From assembly GCA_904063045.1 (NCBI GenBank), contig CAJFCJ010000005.1, forward strand, positions 2,396,088 to 2,460,087: 64,000 bases of DNA, given 5' to 3'. The notes under the pieces are model-generated. The model saw only the letters and a list, made by a program, of their open reading frames with translations, searched no databases and was not told the origin of the DNA. This document shows, piece by piece, positions 30,480 to 42,500 of this stretch. This DNA is from Dimorphilus gyrociliatus (lineage: Eukaryota; Annelida; Polychaeta; Dinophilidae). Every line of letters starts with the position of its first letter. Within the stretch, counting starts at the first letter, position 1. Both the position numbers and the translations under genes were made by a program.

Positions 30480-31520
30480 TTACTCTTTCACCGACTTAGC
30501 TATTTGCTCACTGTGATTTGTTGTATGTCTGGTATTATAATTGCTATTCTTATAGCCAAACAATTTAAACATTTCTTTAATAAAAGTTTTTCCAGATAGG
30601 CAATAGAATACAAAATTAACCACGTGATTAAAGCTATTAAATGAGATAAGAATTTCAGATATAAAGTATTGCGGTTGAGGTATACCGCGACTTGTATCTA
30701 CTGTTCGAAAGTATATTGTTAACAAAGAAAGTGGTACAGTAAAGATAATGAACGCTGAAGATACTAAAATTGTTGTCATGGTTAATCTCTTTGCGGAATC
30801 TCTTAATTTCGTGCTCTTGTCTTTCATACTATCTTCTGTGGAGGTTATATGACTTTTCAAGCTTCTTATCATGAGTACATTTAATATTACTAGTAAGGTT
30901 GATGGAATTAGCGAATAAACCACAATATAGTTTGTTAAAATGTGAGTTCTAAAGATATCAAAGATTTTGGTGTAGGATGACGAACATATGATAAGATTTT
31001 TCGATAGTCTTATTCCTTTATCGTAGATGACGAGAGGTAGAAAGAACAAGATGCAAGAGTATAAATACAAACACGCAACAACTTTATTACACCTTCCAAC
31101 AGTAGACCATACTTTTGCTTTCGTTGGCCAACTAACGCAAATATATCGATCAAAGGTTACCGCCACAAGACACATGGATGAAATTTGATTTGCGCTTAGT
31201 CCAAGAAAATACGTAATTTTGCAGTTAAACCACATATAAGTTTCCGGTGACATCTTTTCAATCAAGAAAAAGCTTATACCTCTTATCGAATAGCTAAAGT
31301 TGACAAGAAAGTCAGCCAATGAGACAAATGCCATATAGCGAAATAGAGTTGTATTTTTTAAATTACTCTTGAATATTGTTATAATTGATATTAAATTGAA
31401 TGGTATTCCAAATACAACGCCAATTGGGAATGATATATATGGAAATATTTTTGGTGTAAGCCAATCCAATTTGGACATTTCACTCCCAAAAAAGTTAGTA
31501 CTATTCATTGTTTTCTTCAC
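30480..31520 (-). CDS. Rhodopsin-family G-protein-coupled receptor
   Basis: Single exon, 346 residues with seven hydrophobic segments. Segment 1 is followed by FKSNLKNTTLFRYMAFVSLA (TM1-TM2), Cys after MWFN before TM3, and DRYICVSWP at the end of TM3 (DRY motif intact). TM7 has NHVVNFVFYCL, where NPxxY reads NFVFY (Pro to Phe). N-glycosylation sites lie in the N-terminus. The layout fits peptide receptors of the FMRFamide/thyrotropin-like type, but the ligand cannot be assigned from sequence alone. Confidence 0.8.
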   Translation of the reverse strand: MKKTMNSTNFFGSEMSKLDWLTPKIFPYISFPIGVVFGIPFNLISIITIFKSNLKNTTLFRYMAFVSLADFLVNFSYSIRGISFFLIEKMSPETYMWFNCKITYFLGLSANQISSMCLVAVTFDRYICVSWPTKAKVWSTVGRCNKVVACLYLYSCILFFLPLVIYDKGIRLSKNLIICSSSYTKIFDIFRTHILTNYIVVYSLIPSTLLVILNVLMIRSLKSHITSTEDSMKDKSTKLRDSAKRLTMTTILVSSAFIIFTVPLSLLTIYFRTVDTSRGIPQPQYFISEILISFNSFNHVVNFVFYCLSGKTFIKEMFKLFGYKNSNYNTRHTTNHSEQIAKSVKE

Positions 31521-31930
31521 TCTATAAAAGATTTTTGTTGACTGGTGAGAAGAGTGTTTGACCTGTTATAAATATCCATAATTTTGATAATGAGCTGCTA
31601 ATTAAAATTTTAAACCTGCCGCAAACAATATATTTTAGAGTTTGAAAGATGAGTTTATGTGATAGTTTGAGCCCCACCTTATATTAATAACTGCTTTATT
31701 CAACCTATTTTTATTAGCAATAAGGGTACCGGCAAGACAAGGAACATTACAAAATAATCAATCAATATAAGGGAGGAAAAATTAGGTCATGTTTCTTTTA
31801 CAATCTATCCTTTTGTAATTAGTACATTAAAATTTCATGACAAATATTAATTAATTTACAAATAAATATACAGTATATATATATAAGAAATAATTCAAAT
31901 TTCATTCAATTTCTTGGGAAAATAGAGAAA
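31521..31930. other. Divergent promoter region of the GPCR and SLC5 genes
   Basis: The two genes start 410 bases apart on opposite strands. A short TA run lies at about 31868-31886. Confidence 0.65.
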
Positions 31931-34682
31931 ATGATGTTAAATGCTTCCTTTAAACTTTTAGACTTTATATTGTTCGCAATAAGTCTACTTTTCTCACTAA
32001 GTATTGGGATATTTTACCTTTGTCGAAAAAACAATAAAAATTCTCATAATTACTTTATGGGTGGAGAAAAATTGAAATTAATACCAATTGCCTTATCCAT
32101 TTTGGCTACGAATGTTACGACTATTGAACTTTTAGGAACACCCGCCGAAATCTATAGTTATGGTACGCAATTTTCATTGCAAATACTAGCAATGATCCTT
32201 GGTAATACGTTGGCTTCATTTGTAATTGTCCCATTATTTTACCCTTTAAAGTTAACGAGTAGTTTTGAGGTGAATATATTTATCTATTTTCGTTATTATA
32301 TATCTGTCATTCATACATTTTGAACAGTATTTTTCAATGAGATATAAAGAAAACACTATTAAATATTTTGCAATCCTTCTTTATACAATTTTTTTGGTAA
32401 GATTCTTTCTCTCCCTCTATCTTCCCTACTCGTTCACTCACTCTTCTTTCATTTTAGATTGTTGTTAGCGGAGTTGGAGTTTACGCAGCGTCAACAGCAT
32501 TGCACGGTGTGTCTGGTCTATCAAATTATATAACAATACCAGTTTGTATCGGAATTGGAACCCTATACACAACTATCGTAATTAAACTTAACATTTTGTA
32601 AACGTATCTATTAGTATAAAATTTATGATTATGATTATATAATCCTAGGGTGGAGTGAGAGCTGTAATATGGACAGATGTTTTTCAATCGGTTGTTATTA
32701 TATTGAGTTTACTATACGTTTTAACTAAGGTATACAAAATGAAAAAACTACTTATTATAGTTATTCTAATTAAATACTGTTTTACCGAACGTAAAACAGG
32801 GAATTATCAATGTTGGAGGATTGAAAAAAATATGGACAATTAACTCGGAATACAAAAGAATTGAATTTTTCAAGTTAAAAACATTTCAAATTGTTTTGTT
32901 TTTTATTATTATTTATCTAATATAGATAATATTAATTTATTAGTATAAGCTTTGATCCTACTGAAAGAACAACTTTCTGGCTAATAGTCTTTGTAATGCC
33001 AATCTTATGGTTTTGTACGGGTGCGTTGCAGTTAAACATTCAACGATTTTCCATGTTGAAAACGATTAAAGAAGCTAGAATGTAAGATAATAATTATATT
33101 GTTTAACTATTAAAGAATATGTTTTGTTTATTATAAAGGTCTCTTCTCATTCCTATTCCTTTTTATGCATTTATTCACCTGGCAGCAAGTTTATGCGGTT
33201 TTTGCGCTTTCGCCTATTATGCTTCGAGAGGTTGCGATCCTTTAAAATCTCATCAGATATCGAATCCAAATCAAGTAAGGAAGAGAAAATATTATTAAAT
33301 AATCCTAGTTATTCATTTTAAAATTGATAATCTAATAGATATTACCATTATTTATAATGGAGATAATGAGCTCATCAGGAATACCTGGTCTCTTTATAGC
33401 ATGTCTCTTCAGTGCATCGTTAAGGTAATGGAAGTATTTTTTAAAATTAATTGAAATATTCTTAAAATATATCAACATCATTAAAGTACTTTATCGTCAT
33501 CGTTAAATTCCTTAACTGCTGTATTTTGGGAAAGTATTATAGTTCCAAATTTTCCTAGTATAAACAAGACAATCTACTGTAAACTTAATAAATTAATTGG
33601 TTTGTTTTTAAAAGCAAAAATTAGGGAATTTATTCAATTTGCTTTTTAATCATAAACATCAAATAATAGGTGTAGTGTTGGGTATCTTAATGTTAACGGT
33701 TTCAATTAGCATTCAACACGTTAAAGCTACATTATTCGAAGTAATTATTAAAATATTCATTAAGTATAAAAGAGTTTATTTGATGGTCTTATATTTATAT
33801 ATCTTTCAGCTGGCGTATAGTTTTATTGGTTCTGTTGTAGGCCCATTGGGCGCTTGTACTCTTTTATCGGCAACATTTCCCTGGATCTCAGGCTTTGTAA
33901 TTAAATTTTAAATGATAAATATATATATATAATAGCTTTCGATTTTCATTTTCTTCTTCTTTTCAACAGTCAATACTCATTAGTTGCATAGCATCGTTTA
34001 TCAGTATAATTTGGTTGAATATGGGTTCAATATACTATAAATTTTCGCCCAGTTTAAAACTTTCACCAGTGTTTAACTGTTCATCTATTGAAATTATTGA
34101 AAATTGTTTAAATATATCTAATATATATAGAACTGTACTTAATGAAACAATCTATTCGAATGAAATATTTATTAAAAATCAACGTATAACAAGATTGAAT
34201 ATGTCTTTGAATGACTGTAATAGTTTTTTAACCGAACTACCAAAAAGTCTCCATCGAAAGCCGTAAGTTTTTAATACTTTATATTAAAATGAATGTATGA
34301 TATATGTATATGTAATTCTATAAAACTACCTTAACTTTATTAGAGAAGGATTGCAAAGTTTATATGCTATTTCTTATCTTTATTATCCGGCTATCGGTAT
34401 GATTTTAAGTTTCTTATTGAGTAATATGCTTAGTCTATTTCCATGTAAGTAAAATTTTACTTTATAAGCTTTTTCTTTTCATTTTCAATTGAACAACGAT
34501 GTACAGGTCTCCGATGTCGGCATTACGTTGAAGATCGTTTTCTTTTTGAACACGCACGCATTGTTAGGAGGTATTTGAATAGATGTCTACATGGGTCAGA
34601 ATATGTTTTTGAATCAAGAGAAGAGGATGACAACAGCAATGAAATCCAACTTCGAAAAATAGAAACTTCCTTAGATATTTAG
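31931..34682 (+). CDS. Sodium:solute symporter, SLC5 family (SMCT/SMVT-like)
   Basis: Fourteen exons: 31931-32269, 32328-32396, 32458-32577, 32649-32729, 32800-32873, 32950-33081, 33139-33274, 33339-33424, 33487-33599, 33670-33740, 33810-33896, 33970-34262, 34344-34444 and 34507-34682. All joins keep frame and give 625 residues, the usual SLC5 length. Landmarks are FMGGEKLKLIPIALSILATN in TM1, GGVRAVIWTDVFQ (the family's GGxxAVxWTDxxQ signature), RGCDPL, GIPGLFIACLFSASLSTLSS (sodium-site helix) and SLYAISYLYYPAIGM near the end. It probably carries monocarboxylates or related small solutes with Na+ at the plasma membrane. Introns are 53-81 bases. Confidence 0.88.
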
Positions 34683-35224
34683 TTCGTTCAAAGTTCATTT
34701 GCATAAAATATAAACAATTATATTTATGTACAAAATAATATTTTTGTTGTATGTAGAGGTGGTGACATGAGTGTTTGAATGCATAAACGTGAATACGTCC
34801 ACATTCTCTGCACTGCGCCGTAACCTATAATCACCGATGAAATGAGTTTGCTTCTTCTGCTCTTACTAGACTAAATATATATATATATGTCAGAGATAAC
34901 ATTTTGTACTATGACGGTGTGAATGCTTGAATGTGAACATCATCCGTTATTCATGTTATTCCACCATTCTCAGTCACGAACCTTAATCGCCGATTGCGTG
35001 ATTGTTTATGTATGTATATGCATATGTTGTTAGTGGGTCAAACTGGTTTGGTGAGCGTTAATAAGTGTTGAGCAGTGCCTGATAGTCACCTATAAAAGAA
35101 TGATAGGGAACTCTTATGAGGCCGTAAGCTCAAAACGAAACAACCAAAAACAAACTAAGGACATCTCTATATCAGAAAATCAGCAACGTTTTATACAATA
35201 TTTTTTCAATAAAATACAAGAAAT
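34683..35224. other. Intergenic between SLC5 and the first CD225-like gene
   Basis: Somewhat higher GC than average with scattered GTGTGAATG-like words; no gene seen. Confidence 0.6.
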
Positions 35225-35619
35225 ATGTTGAATTCTGAAACAGAAGAAGTAGCAAAATTAATCGACTCAGAAAATGTGGAAACAGGTGAAGTCGTCTTTA
35301 TCAGACAAAAAAAAGTAAAATCATACTGGGTATGTAAACAAGAGAAAACTAGACTATTTATTCAAGTTCAATACATTTTAAATAATCAAATTTACAGCCC
35401 TTTGCAGTCTTTACAATACTTTGCTGTAATCCCCTGTGTGGCCTTGTTGCATTTCAAAAAAGTATTATTTCAAAAGCTTACCAAATAAATGGAAATATGG
35501 AAAAAGCCGCAGAGTATTCAAAATGTTCTTTTATTTGCAGTTGTCTTGGTCTTGTGGTGGGAATTATAACTTTACTTGCGTGTCTCGTGTTATGTTTGTT
35601 TATCATGCAAATACTGTAA
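35225..35619 (+). CDS. CD225/dispanin (IFITM-like) small membrane protein 1
   Basis: Two exons, 35225..35329 and 35398..35619, with a 68-base intron (GTATGT..TTTACAG), give 108 residues. Exon 1 encodes an acidic cytoplasmic tail ending SYW. Exon 2 encodes the CD225 core: FTILCCNPLCGLVAFQKS (first membrane segment with paired Cys and P-L-x-G), the loop AYQINGNMEKAAEYSK (the G-[DN]-x-x-x-A..S pattern) and a long second membrane segment. The family includes vertebrate IFITM proteins and synaptic dispanins. An antiviral role is not shown here. Its tandem partner at 36808 has the intron at the same place. Confidence 0.78.
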
Positions 35620-36555
35620 GGTTATCTCACCGTATATAAATTTTAAAAGAAGATAAAACGTGCAATTAAAAATTTTTAACACTTGCTATTTGTTTACTTA
35701 ATACAACGAACAAAACAATTCTTATCAGCTATGTTATGGGTTAGTATGAATGTGTGTGTGAGAGAAGGAACGAATGTGTAAGGTGCGAGTGTGTGTCATA
35801 TGGTGAGGGTAGGCGATTTAGGCTCATATCAATGTATGTCAGCTTGACCTGATATCACAGCCTATGAACGGAATGAGGCGATGTCAAGTGAGACAACACG
35901 AACGTGGCTTCACAGTAATGAGTAGAATCAAATAACCATTTAGAGACATAAACAGGCACAAAGATCTATAAAAAGAACAAAATACAGCAAAATGAGTGAG
36001 TGACAAACACTGAAAGCCAAAATAAAATTGAAACGAAATTGCTAACGTATAAACAAAAAACAACATATTCCTGAGTTCGTGATTAGAGTAGAGAATTTAT
36101 CTTGTTAATACAATATCTACTGATTGTAAAGTTGTCTTTCTTATTTGTCCTAAGATTCATAAACATCATTGATATTCAAAACAAACTGAATAAAGCTAAC
36201 AGCGTTAATCGTTTAAGCTTACAGTATTGTGATTAATCGAATTTATATTTATTAATTTAGGGAACATAACTAAAAGATATAAAGAGTTTGGTTGTTGTAA
36301 TTACCAATCACTATTGGTAGAAAAAACTCTTTTTTTTATGGGAATTCAATACTTGATGAATGGTCATGTCATTCTTTTTTATTAGTATATGCATGTATAT
36401 TGATAAACATCATGTAAACAAACTGAAAAAGGATAATCTACAAATGTGCTCCACTTAATTGACAATAGACTTTAAAACGTCTAAATATTAATAGAAATAC
36501 TACCACTACTAACTAATATTTTGTTTAAATGATAAGAACTTTTAACACTCTATCT

Positions 36556-36599
<44 letters not shown>

Positions 36600-36605
36600 A
36601 TATAT
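36556..36605. repeat. (TA)n microsatellite, self-complementary
   Basis: TATATACATATATA..TATATGTATATATA, an AT dinucleotide run with symmetric flanks, between the two CD225-like genes. The remainder of 35620-36807 shows no open frame of interest. Confidence 0.85.
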
Positions 36606-36807
36606 CATTAAACCACCGTAGATATAGTGCTATGTGACCAGACATCTGTTATTATTTAGTTATAGATTATTCTCATGTTTGGTACGATATTTGCTTTAAA
36701 GAGAGAATATTTAATAATCCAAAAGCAATCTACTCTACGCTTTCGGACTGTTGAAGAAACTAACTAGAAAAGAATACTTGAAAACTAACATTATTTCAAT
36801 TTTAAAA

Positions 36808-37254
36808 ATGGAAGATAATCATCTCTTAAATAAAAAAACAGAGAAATGCGAAGATAACGCGTGTGAAATTGAAATAGAACCATCCAAATCGGCTGATGGG
36901 TTTTGGGTATGTTTGTTCATTTTCCTGTTTTTATTTACTTTATTAACTCTTTTTTTTATCAATTTTCTCACTTAGAAACTATCAATCTTTACATATATGT
37001 TTTGCCTTTTGGGTAACCTTTGCGGTTTGGTAGGGTTGGTTAAAAGTATTTTCTCAAGAATTCATTTAGCAAATGGAAATTTGAAAAAAGCGCGAGAAAC
37101 TACAAAATCATCATTAAAATGGAATATATTTGGTATAGTTATTGGAACAATAACAATTGGACTGCTTGTTACCATAACTACATTTCAAACTTTTGAAACA
37201 TTGAAAATATTAAAGAAAATTTTCAACAATTGCAAACAAGAAGTTTACAAATGA
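36808..37254 (+). CDS. CD225/dispanin (IFITM-like) small membrane protein 2
   Basis: Two exons, 36808..36906 and 36976..37254, with a 69-base intron (GTATGT..ACTTAG), give 125 residues. The frame extends upstream to 36751, but 36808 is the first good ATG. Exon 1 is acidic and ends GFW, as SYW does in the neighbour. Exon 2 has IFTYMFCLLGNLCGLVGLVK, the loop ANGNLKKARETTKSS and a second membrane helix GIVIGTITIGLLVTI. The pair arose by tandem duplication, and they are diverged, so the duplication is old. Confidence 0.75.
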
Positions 37255-37280
37255 GGCTTATGTTATAAATGTGAAGGTGT

Positions 37281-37325
37281 AACAAACAAACAAAACAAAC
37301 AAAACAAACAAACTAACAAATAAAT
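37281..37325. repeat. (AAAC)n simple repeat
   Basis: Imperfect AAAC/AAAAC units just after the second CD225-like gene, likely in its 3' flank. Confidence 0.8.
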
Positions 37326-37759
37326 ATTTTATATTGTTTCCATGTCTGTTATAAATTATACACAGTATATTTTTATTATTGTCTTTTGTAAACGAGATTT
37401 AATTGCCATTCAACGATTATGTCATAACAAACTGTCTTTTTTCAAAGTGTAGATGAATTTATTGCAACATCTTGTGAAAGAAAAATCTATAATAGTAGAA
37501 TATGAATCATACTATCATGTATACAAATAACAATATTCATAATAAAATAAGAAAACAAATATTTTCTATACAACTATCTTAGTATAATAGACAAGTAATA
37601 TTGTAATAATACTTTCCTCTACTAGAGGGTATGATAGTCTCAAATTTAATGGTTATACTTGCAAAAATTTATGCTTATTCTTGTAATATTGCATTTGCTA
37701 TATCAGCAATCTATTTCACCTGTTCGTACTAATATTAAAGTATCCTTCCTTAGACGATC
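37326..37759. other. Intergenic
   Basis: AT-rich spacer before the RING gene at 37760; nothing seen. Confidence 0.65.
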
Positions 37760-39097
37760 ATGGAAGATTTTAAATATGATGGATGTCCTATTTGTTTAAT
37801 GAATTTAGAAAATATGGAATATCGTCGTCTACCTTGCCATTATACTCATATTTTTTGTACTGTCTGTCTTAATAAATTATTGAAAGATAGGTTAAAATGT
37901 GATGGTTTTGCTTGTCCTCTTTGTAAATTCCAAATGAGTTTTCCAGATCGCGGTATCGATAGTTTCAAAAAAATGGATGTTAAAAAGTCAATTAAAGGTA
38001 ATTTAATTCTAAATGTAGAAGCGGAATTAGATCGATTAAAGAAACAAGAAAAGTATGATATGAGTAGACTTGATCGATTTTTTGATAATGTGCTTCTAAT
38101 AGTACGAAATGAAAGAAAATTATTGAAAGGTGAATATACTGAAATTGTCGAAAAAAGGCGTTCCCAGTTGGGAAATATCTTGAATGATTTATCATCACTT
38201 CCTAATAACGATGAGAAAAAACTAAAAGAAACAATTGAACATTTAGACGAGATATCTCAGCAGAATGTTACAATTGATTTGGATACATCAAGATGCGAAG
38301 GTTGGAGAATTCTCTATTCCGAATATGAAAAACCCGATAGTTCTTACCAGAAGAAAGTTGACCATCTTCAACATTTTTTTGGAGCTAAGAACTTCTTCTA
38401 CGCTCTAACCCAAAAAGGAATAATAGAATTTAACAAAGATAGCCATAATACAAGTTATATTGATATCAACTTTAATTGTTTTGAACTATCTACTGATAAA
38501 GAAATGTTTGGCCTATCGAAACTTCCAAGAAATGATTATTCTGTGTTTAAATTTCATGGAATTAGTAAAGTGTTTATGAAATTATTAACAAAGAAAACAT
38601 GGAAAATCTCTAATCCATATCATACTTTATGTTATATTCTAGGATTTGACCTTATTCTCTTTGATACTATAACAAATGAGATTATTTTTAAAAAGGATTT
38701 CTTTTCATCAAATATTTATAGTTATAGGGAAAAAAAAGATGGAATGTTTTATTTGCTAAGATCGGATCTTGACCTCTCTTTTTGTAAGATAGTCGATATG
38801 TTAAAAATATCTTGTTTTCGAGGAGAAAAAGTCGCAGTAACAATAATAGATAAAAAAATCTCATTAAGAAATGATATAATCAAAGAGATGGTTAACGGAA
38901 AACTATTTCTGAGAAATAAAGATTACGTTTTCCTATTAAACTCCGAAAATCAAACAGCCAAGGCCTACCCGCACAAAAATATTTTCAAGGATGGTTCAAT
39001 ATGGCATTACGTTCAAACTGAAAGTCAAATCTCGTTTAGTATTCTAAAGAATTTCGAATCATTTTCAGAAATTTCGGTGAAATGTTATAATTTGTAA
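37760..39097 (+). CDS. RING/TRIM-like protein, group A
   Basis: Single exon, 445 residues. Complete C3HC4 RING with ligands C9, C12, C26, H30, C33, C36, C52 and C55 (LPCHYTHIFCTVC in the middle). Coiled coil about 85-165, EYEKPDSSYQKK linker, then a beta-rich C-terminal domain ending VNGKLFLRNKDYVFLLNSEN and IFKDGSIWHYVQTESQISF. A probable E3 ubiquitin ligase; the C-terminal domain is the candidate substrate or ligand binder. It lies directly before the NLR-like gene, same strand, 475 bases apart. Confidence 0.82.
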   Translation: MEDFKYDGCPICLMNLENMEYRRLPCHYTHIFCTVCLNKLLKDRLKCDGFACPLCKFQMSFPDRGIDSFKKMDVKKSIKGNLILNVEAELDRLKKQEKYDMSRLDRFFDNVLLIVRNERKLLKGEYTEIVEKRRSQLGNILNDLSSLPNNDEKKLKETIEHLDEISQQNVTIDLDTSRCEGWRILYSEYEKPDSSYQKKVDHLQHFFGAKNFFYALTQKGIIEFNKDSHNTSYIDINFNCFELSTDKEMFGLSKLPRNDYSVFKFHGISKVFMKLLTKKTWKISNPYHTLCYILGFDLILFDTITNEIIFKKDFFSSNIYSYREKKDGMFYLLRSDLDLSFCKIVDMLKISCFRGEKVAVTIIDKKISLRNDIIKEMVNGKLFLRNKDYVFLLNSENQTAKAYPHKNIFKDGSIWHYVQTESQISFSILKNFESFSEISVKCYNL

Positions 39098-39572
39098 TAA
39101 TGACGTCATTAGAGTAAGAAATTTTTAATAAAAGTTCAGTTTTAATGAATAAACAATAGATTTTTTTTATCAATCTATTTGTCCTATATATCTTCATTTT
39201 TAAAACAGTCAATGTCTCTGTGAAAGGAACATACATAGCATACTTTATTTATATGAGATTACTAGGGAATTACATCAGATCATTGACTACAAAACGTTTA
39301 CAAGCAATCATAAATACCTAGACAAGTGAGTAGTATCATAAAAAGATAGTCGAATGGTTAAAGAGCAGTATATGAATATGCAATATGCTGTCTGTATATA
39401 ACCAAGAAGCCTTAGAAGTAAAGATATAACTCCCTGCGGTAAAAACGAGAAAAAATTGGAATACAATCTCTACCAATTCAAATTGTTGTCGTTGATAGTA
39501 AAACAACTATAAAGCTTCGACGCTGTTCAATGCAAAGCCAATTTGGAGAGAGCGTCAACCTAAGTAACAAAC
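39098..39572. other. Intergenic between RING gene and NLR-like gene
   Basis: No open frame with coding character; likely holds the NLR promoter and 5' UTR. Confidence 0.6.
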
Positions 39573-42500
39573 ATGGCAACTAATCCACTTCTTAAACATC
39601 ACGAAAAGATTATTGTTCAACTTTTGCAGAACGACGACTCATTTCTCCTAACGTTGAGATCCTGTCACTTTCTAGTCGAGAATGAAGTAAATGATATGAA
39701 AGAGGATTTTAAATCTCATTTGGATAAGATTCTTACTTTAACAATAGGCGAATTTTTCAAAGCTTTAAGTTCAACTAATAAGGAGACATGGCGCCGATTG
39801 CGAAAAACAATTGCACAAACTTGGCAACACATTGTCAAAAAAACTAAAGAAAATGTCTATAATGAATTTTCAATTATAAGAAAATTTTCATTTTCCACAG
39901 AAACAAGATATTTAATTAATTTTCAAGAGATTTCAATGCCAATTAGAATTAAACCGTTGAGAACTTTAAATGCAGATCTATCGAGAGAGCTCTGCTCTAA
40001 TAATATCAAATTTCTTAAATGTATTAACAATGATGATAGGATTTTAATTACAGGAAGTCCGGGAATTGGTAAAACGAGTCACTTTATAAGTATCCTTAAT
40101 TCATGGGCTAAGGATAAAGAATTAATTGATTTTTTAATCCTCAAGATAAAGCTAACTGATTTCAAAATGGAACCAAATTTAGTTGAATTCTTATATGAGA
40201 AGAATATAAAAAATTCGTCCTACGTCACTCTTAATCTCTTTAAATATTATTTATCAAAAGAATGTGAGGATCAAGATAGAAGAATTGTTCTTCTAGTCGA
40301 TGCAGAAGACGAATTATACAGTCGAATAGAAATGTTTATATTAAAAATTAAAGAATGCAATATATGCAATTTTCCCATTATCGTCTGGTCGAGAAAATGT
40401 TACGAAGGTTTATTTGATAGTAGCTTTGAGATTCTTGGTTATAGCGATGAGAATATTGTTGAATTCTTCAAGAAATTCTTCCTAGAAGATACTCCTTGTC
40501 TTGACGAAGATAAGAAACATTTAAAACTGTTGAAATTTTTAAAAGATAATGGAGAGGATTTACTAAAATCGTGTTTTAATCCATTAATTGCAACTATAGT
40601 TGCATATATTTGGCAGAAGAAGCATAATACTATAATGGATAATAAATTTCAAATTTACGAAGAAGCTGCTCATATCCTACTAAATATGAATACGAAGACA
40701 AAAGAGTCAATTTACTTGAATGAAAAGATGAATACATGCGCTGAAAAAGCTTTTCTTAATATTTTCTTTAATAAAGATATTAATATGGCTGGGCATAAAT
40801 TGACAAATTTTGGAAATTTACTTATATCTCCAGTTCATCAACAAGAAGATAGAGATGGAGAACAATTTCATTTTCTCAATGATACGTTTAAAGAATATTT
40901 CGCAGCTAAATTTATTGTTAAATCGTTACAAAATAATCTATTAAGCCTAGTTTCGGAGGTAACAAATGAAAAGAATGATACTAAATTGATACAGGTTATC
41001 TGTAATCCCGATAAAGTTGGTAATCGAAGAGCGATATTCGATTTCATAAAGAATATGAACGAAAATATATTTTCGATATTAGTAAAACATAATATCGATA
41101 TTCTTACCATTTCTGAAACGGTTACAACCGATATAATCAATCTTTTTAGTCGTGAAAAGCAGACTGAAAGAGTGAAATTAATTGGTGGATCATTAACAAA
41201 ACTTCTATGGTCAATTATTATTAATAGCTACTCAACTGAGATAACTAGTATCACTCTTATCGATGTAGAAATTAATTTTCAAGAATTTATACATAGTTGT
41301 AGTGAAAATTTGAAGGAAACATTACAAAGTTTAACTGTTCATTCCAATATTCAAATTACTGTATCCGGAATATTTTTATGTAAAATAATAAGAAGTTTAC
41401 GTAAACTAACTAAATTACATTTTTCAAATATTACATTTATGAAATTGAAGAGACGAGACTATTCTATTAATTCAATTACTCTAGAAGATCTTCAACTAAA
41501 GAATTGTTTCTCTTCAGGCGATATGCCCTATTTCCATCATTGCCAATTTTTAATACACCTTGATATTTCCCATAATGAATTGAAAGGTAAGAATATAAAA
41601 TTGAACTTTATTGATAATAGATTAGATATACAACTAATTTTTATTATTATTATTATTAAAAGACAACGATTGGGAATTATTATTTAGGTTTTTAGAAAGT
41701 TGCGAAGAGTTGAAATCTCTGGATTTATCTTATTGCTGTCTTCCTTCAAAACTACATTCACAATTGAAAGAATCCATATCCACTCATAAGTATTTAGAAT
41801 ATATTAATCTATCTGGTAATTTATTGAATGAAGATGATAATAATGAATTTTTAAATGCATTCAAAAGTAGGAAATTAAAAACAATAGCATTGAATAATTG
41901 TAAACTAAATCTTCATTCGAACGTCGTTAAAGAAGTCCTTTTAACGAATACAAATTTAAGTGTTTTAGAATTGTCTGGAAATAATTTGATAGAAGTTGAA
42001 GAACTCTTATTCTTGAATGCAATTCTTGAAATTAAAAAATTAAAAAAAGTCAAACTACCATCATTACCTTTGGATAATTTACAGTTTAATCCTAAGAAAT
42101 GTCAAGTAGAAAAGAGTCACTCAAAACTGGAATTATTGGATTTTAGTGAAAATAATTTACAAGATAAGATACTTTATTCAATATTTAAGAATATATTATC
42201 ATTTCAACATCAACTTCATACGTTAATGATTGATCATTGCAACATTACATCTAGTAATATTGAAGAGATATCAAAATGCTTTAGCTATCTGAAAAATATC
42301 AGTAACTTTAGCGCCAGAGGCAATCATCTTGCAGATTGCAACATATCTGTACTTTTACAATTTAAATTGGCAAATGATAGAGAAAGTAATATAGATTTGA
42401 ATCTTTCATCTTGTAACTTAAATCAAGCATCATTAGAATCAATTTCAAGGTTAAAGTATTCAAAATTAGATTTATCTTTTAACGATTTTCATGAATTCCT

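Noticed and set aside
41687-41695. Alternative acceptors TTTAG at 41687 and 41695 for the NLR intron
   Set aside because: The first breaks frame; the second keeps frame but deletes an LRR segment (NDWELLFRFLE) that is restored by the acceptor at 41662.
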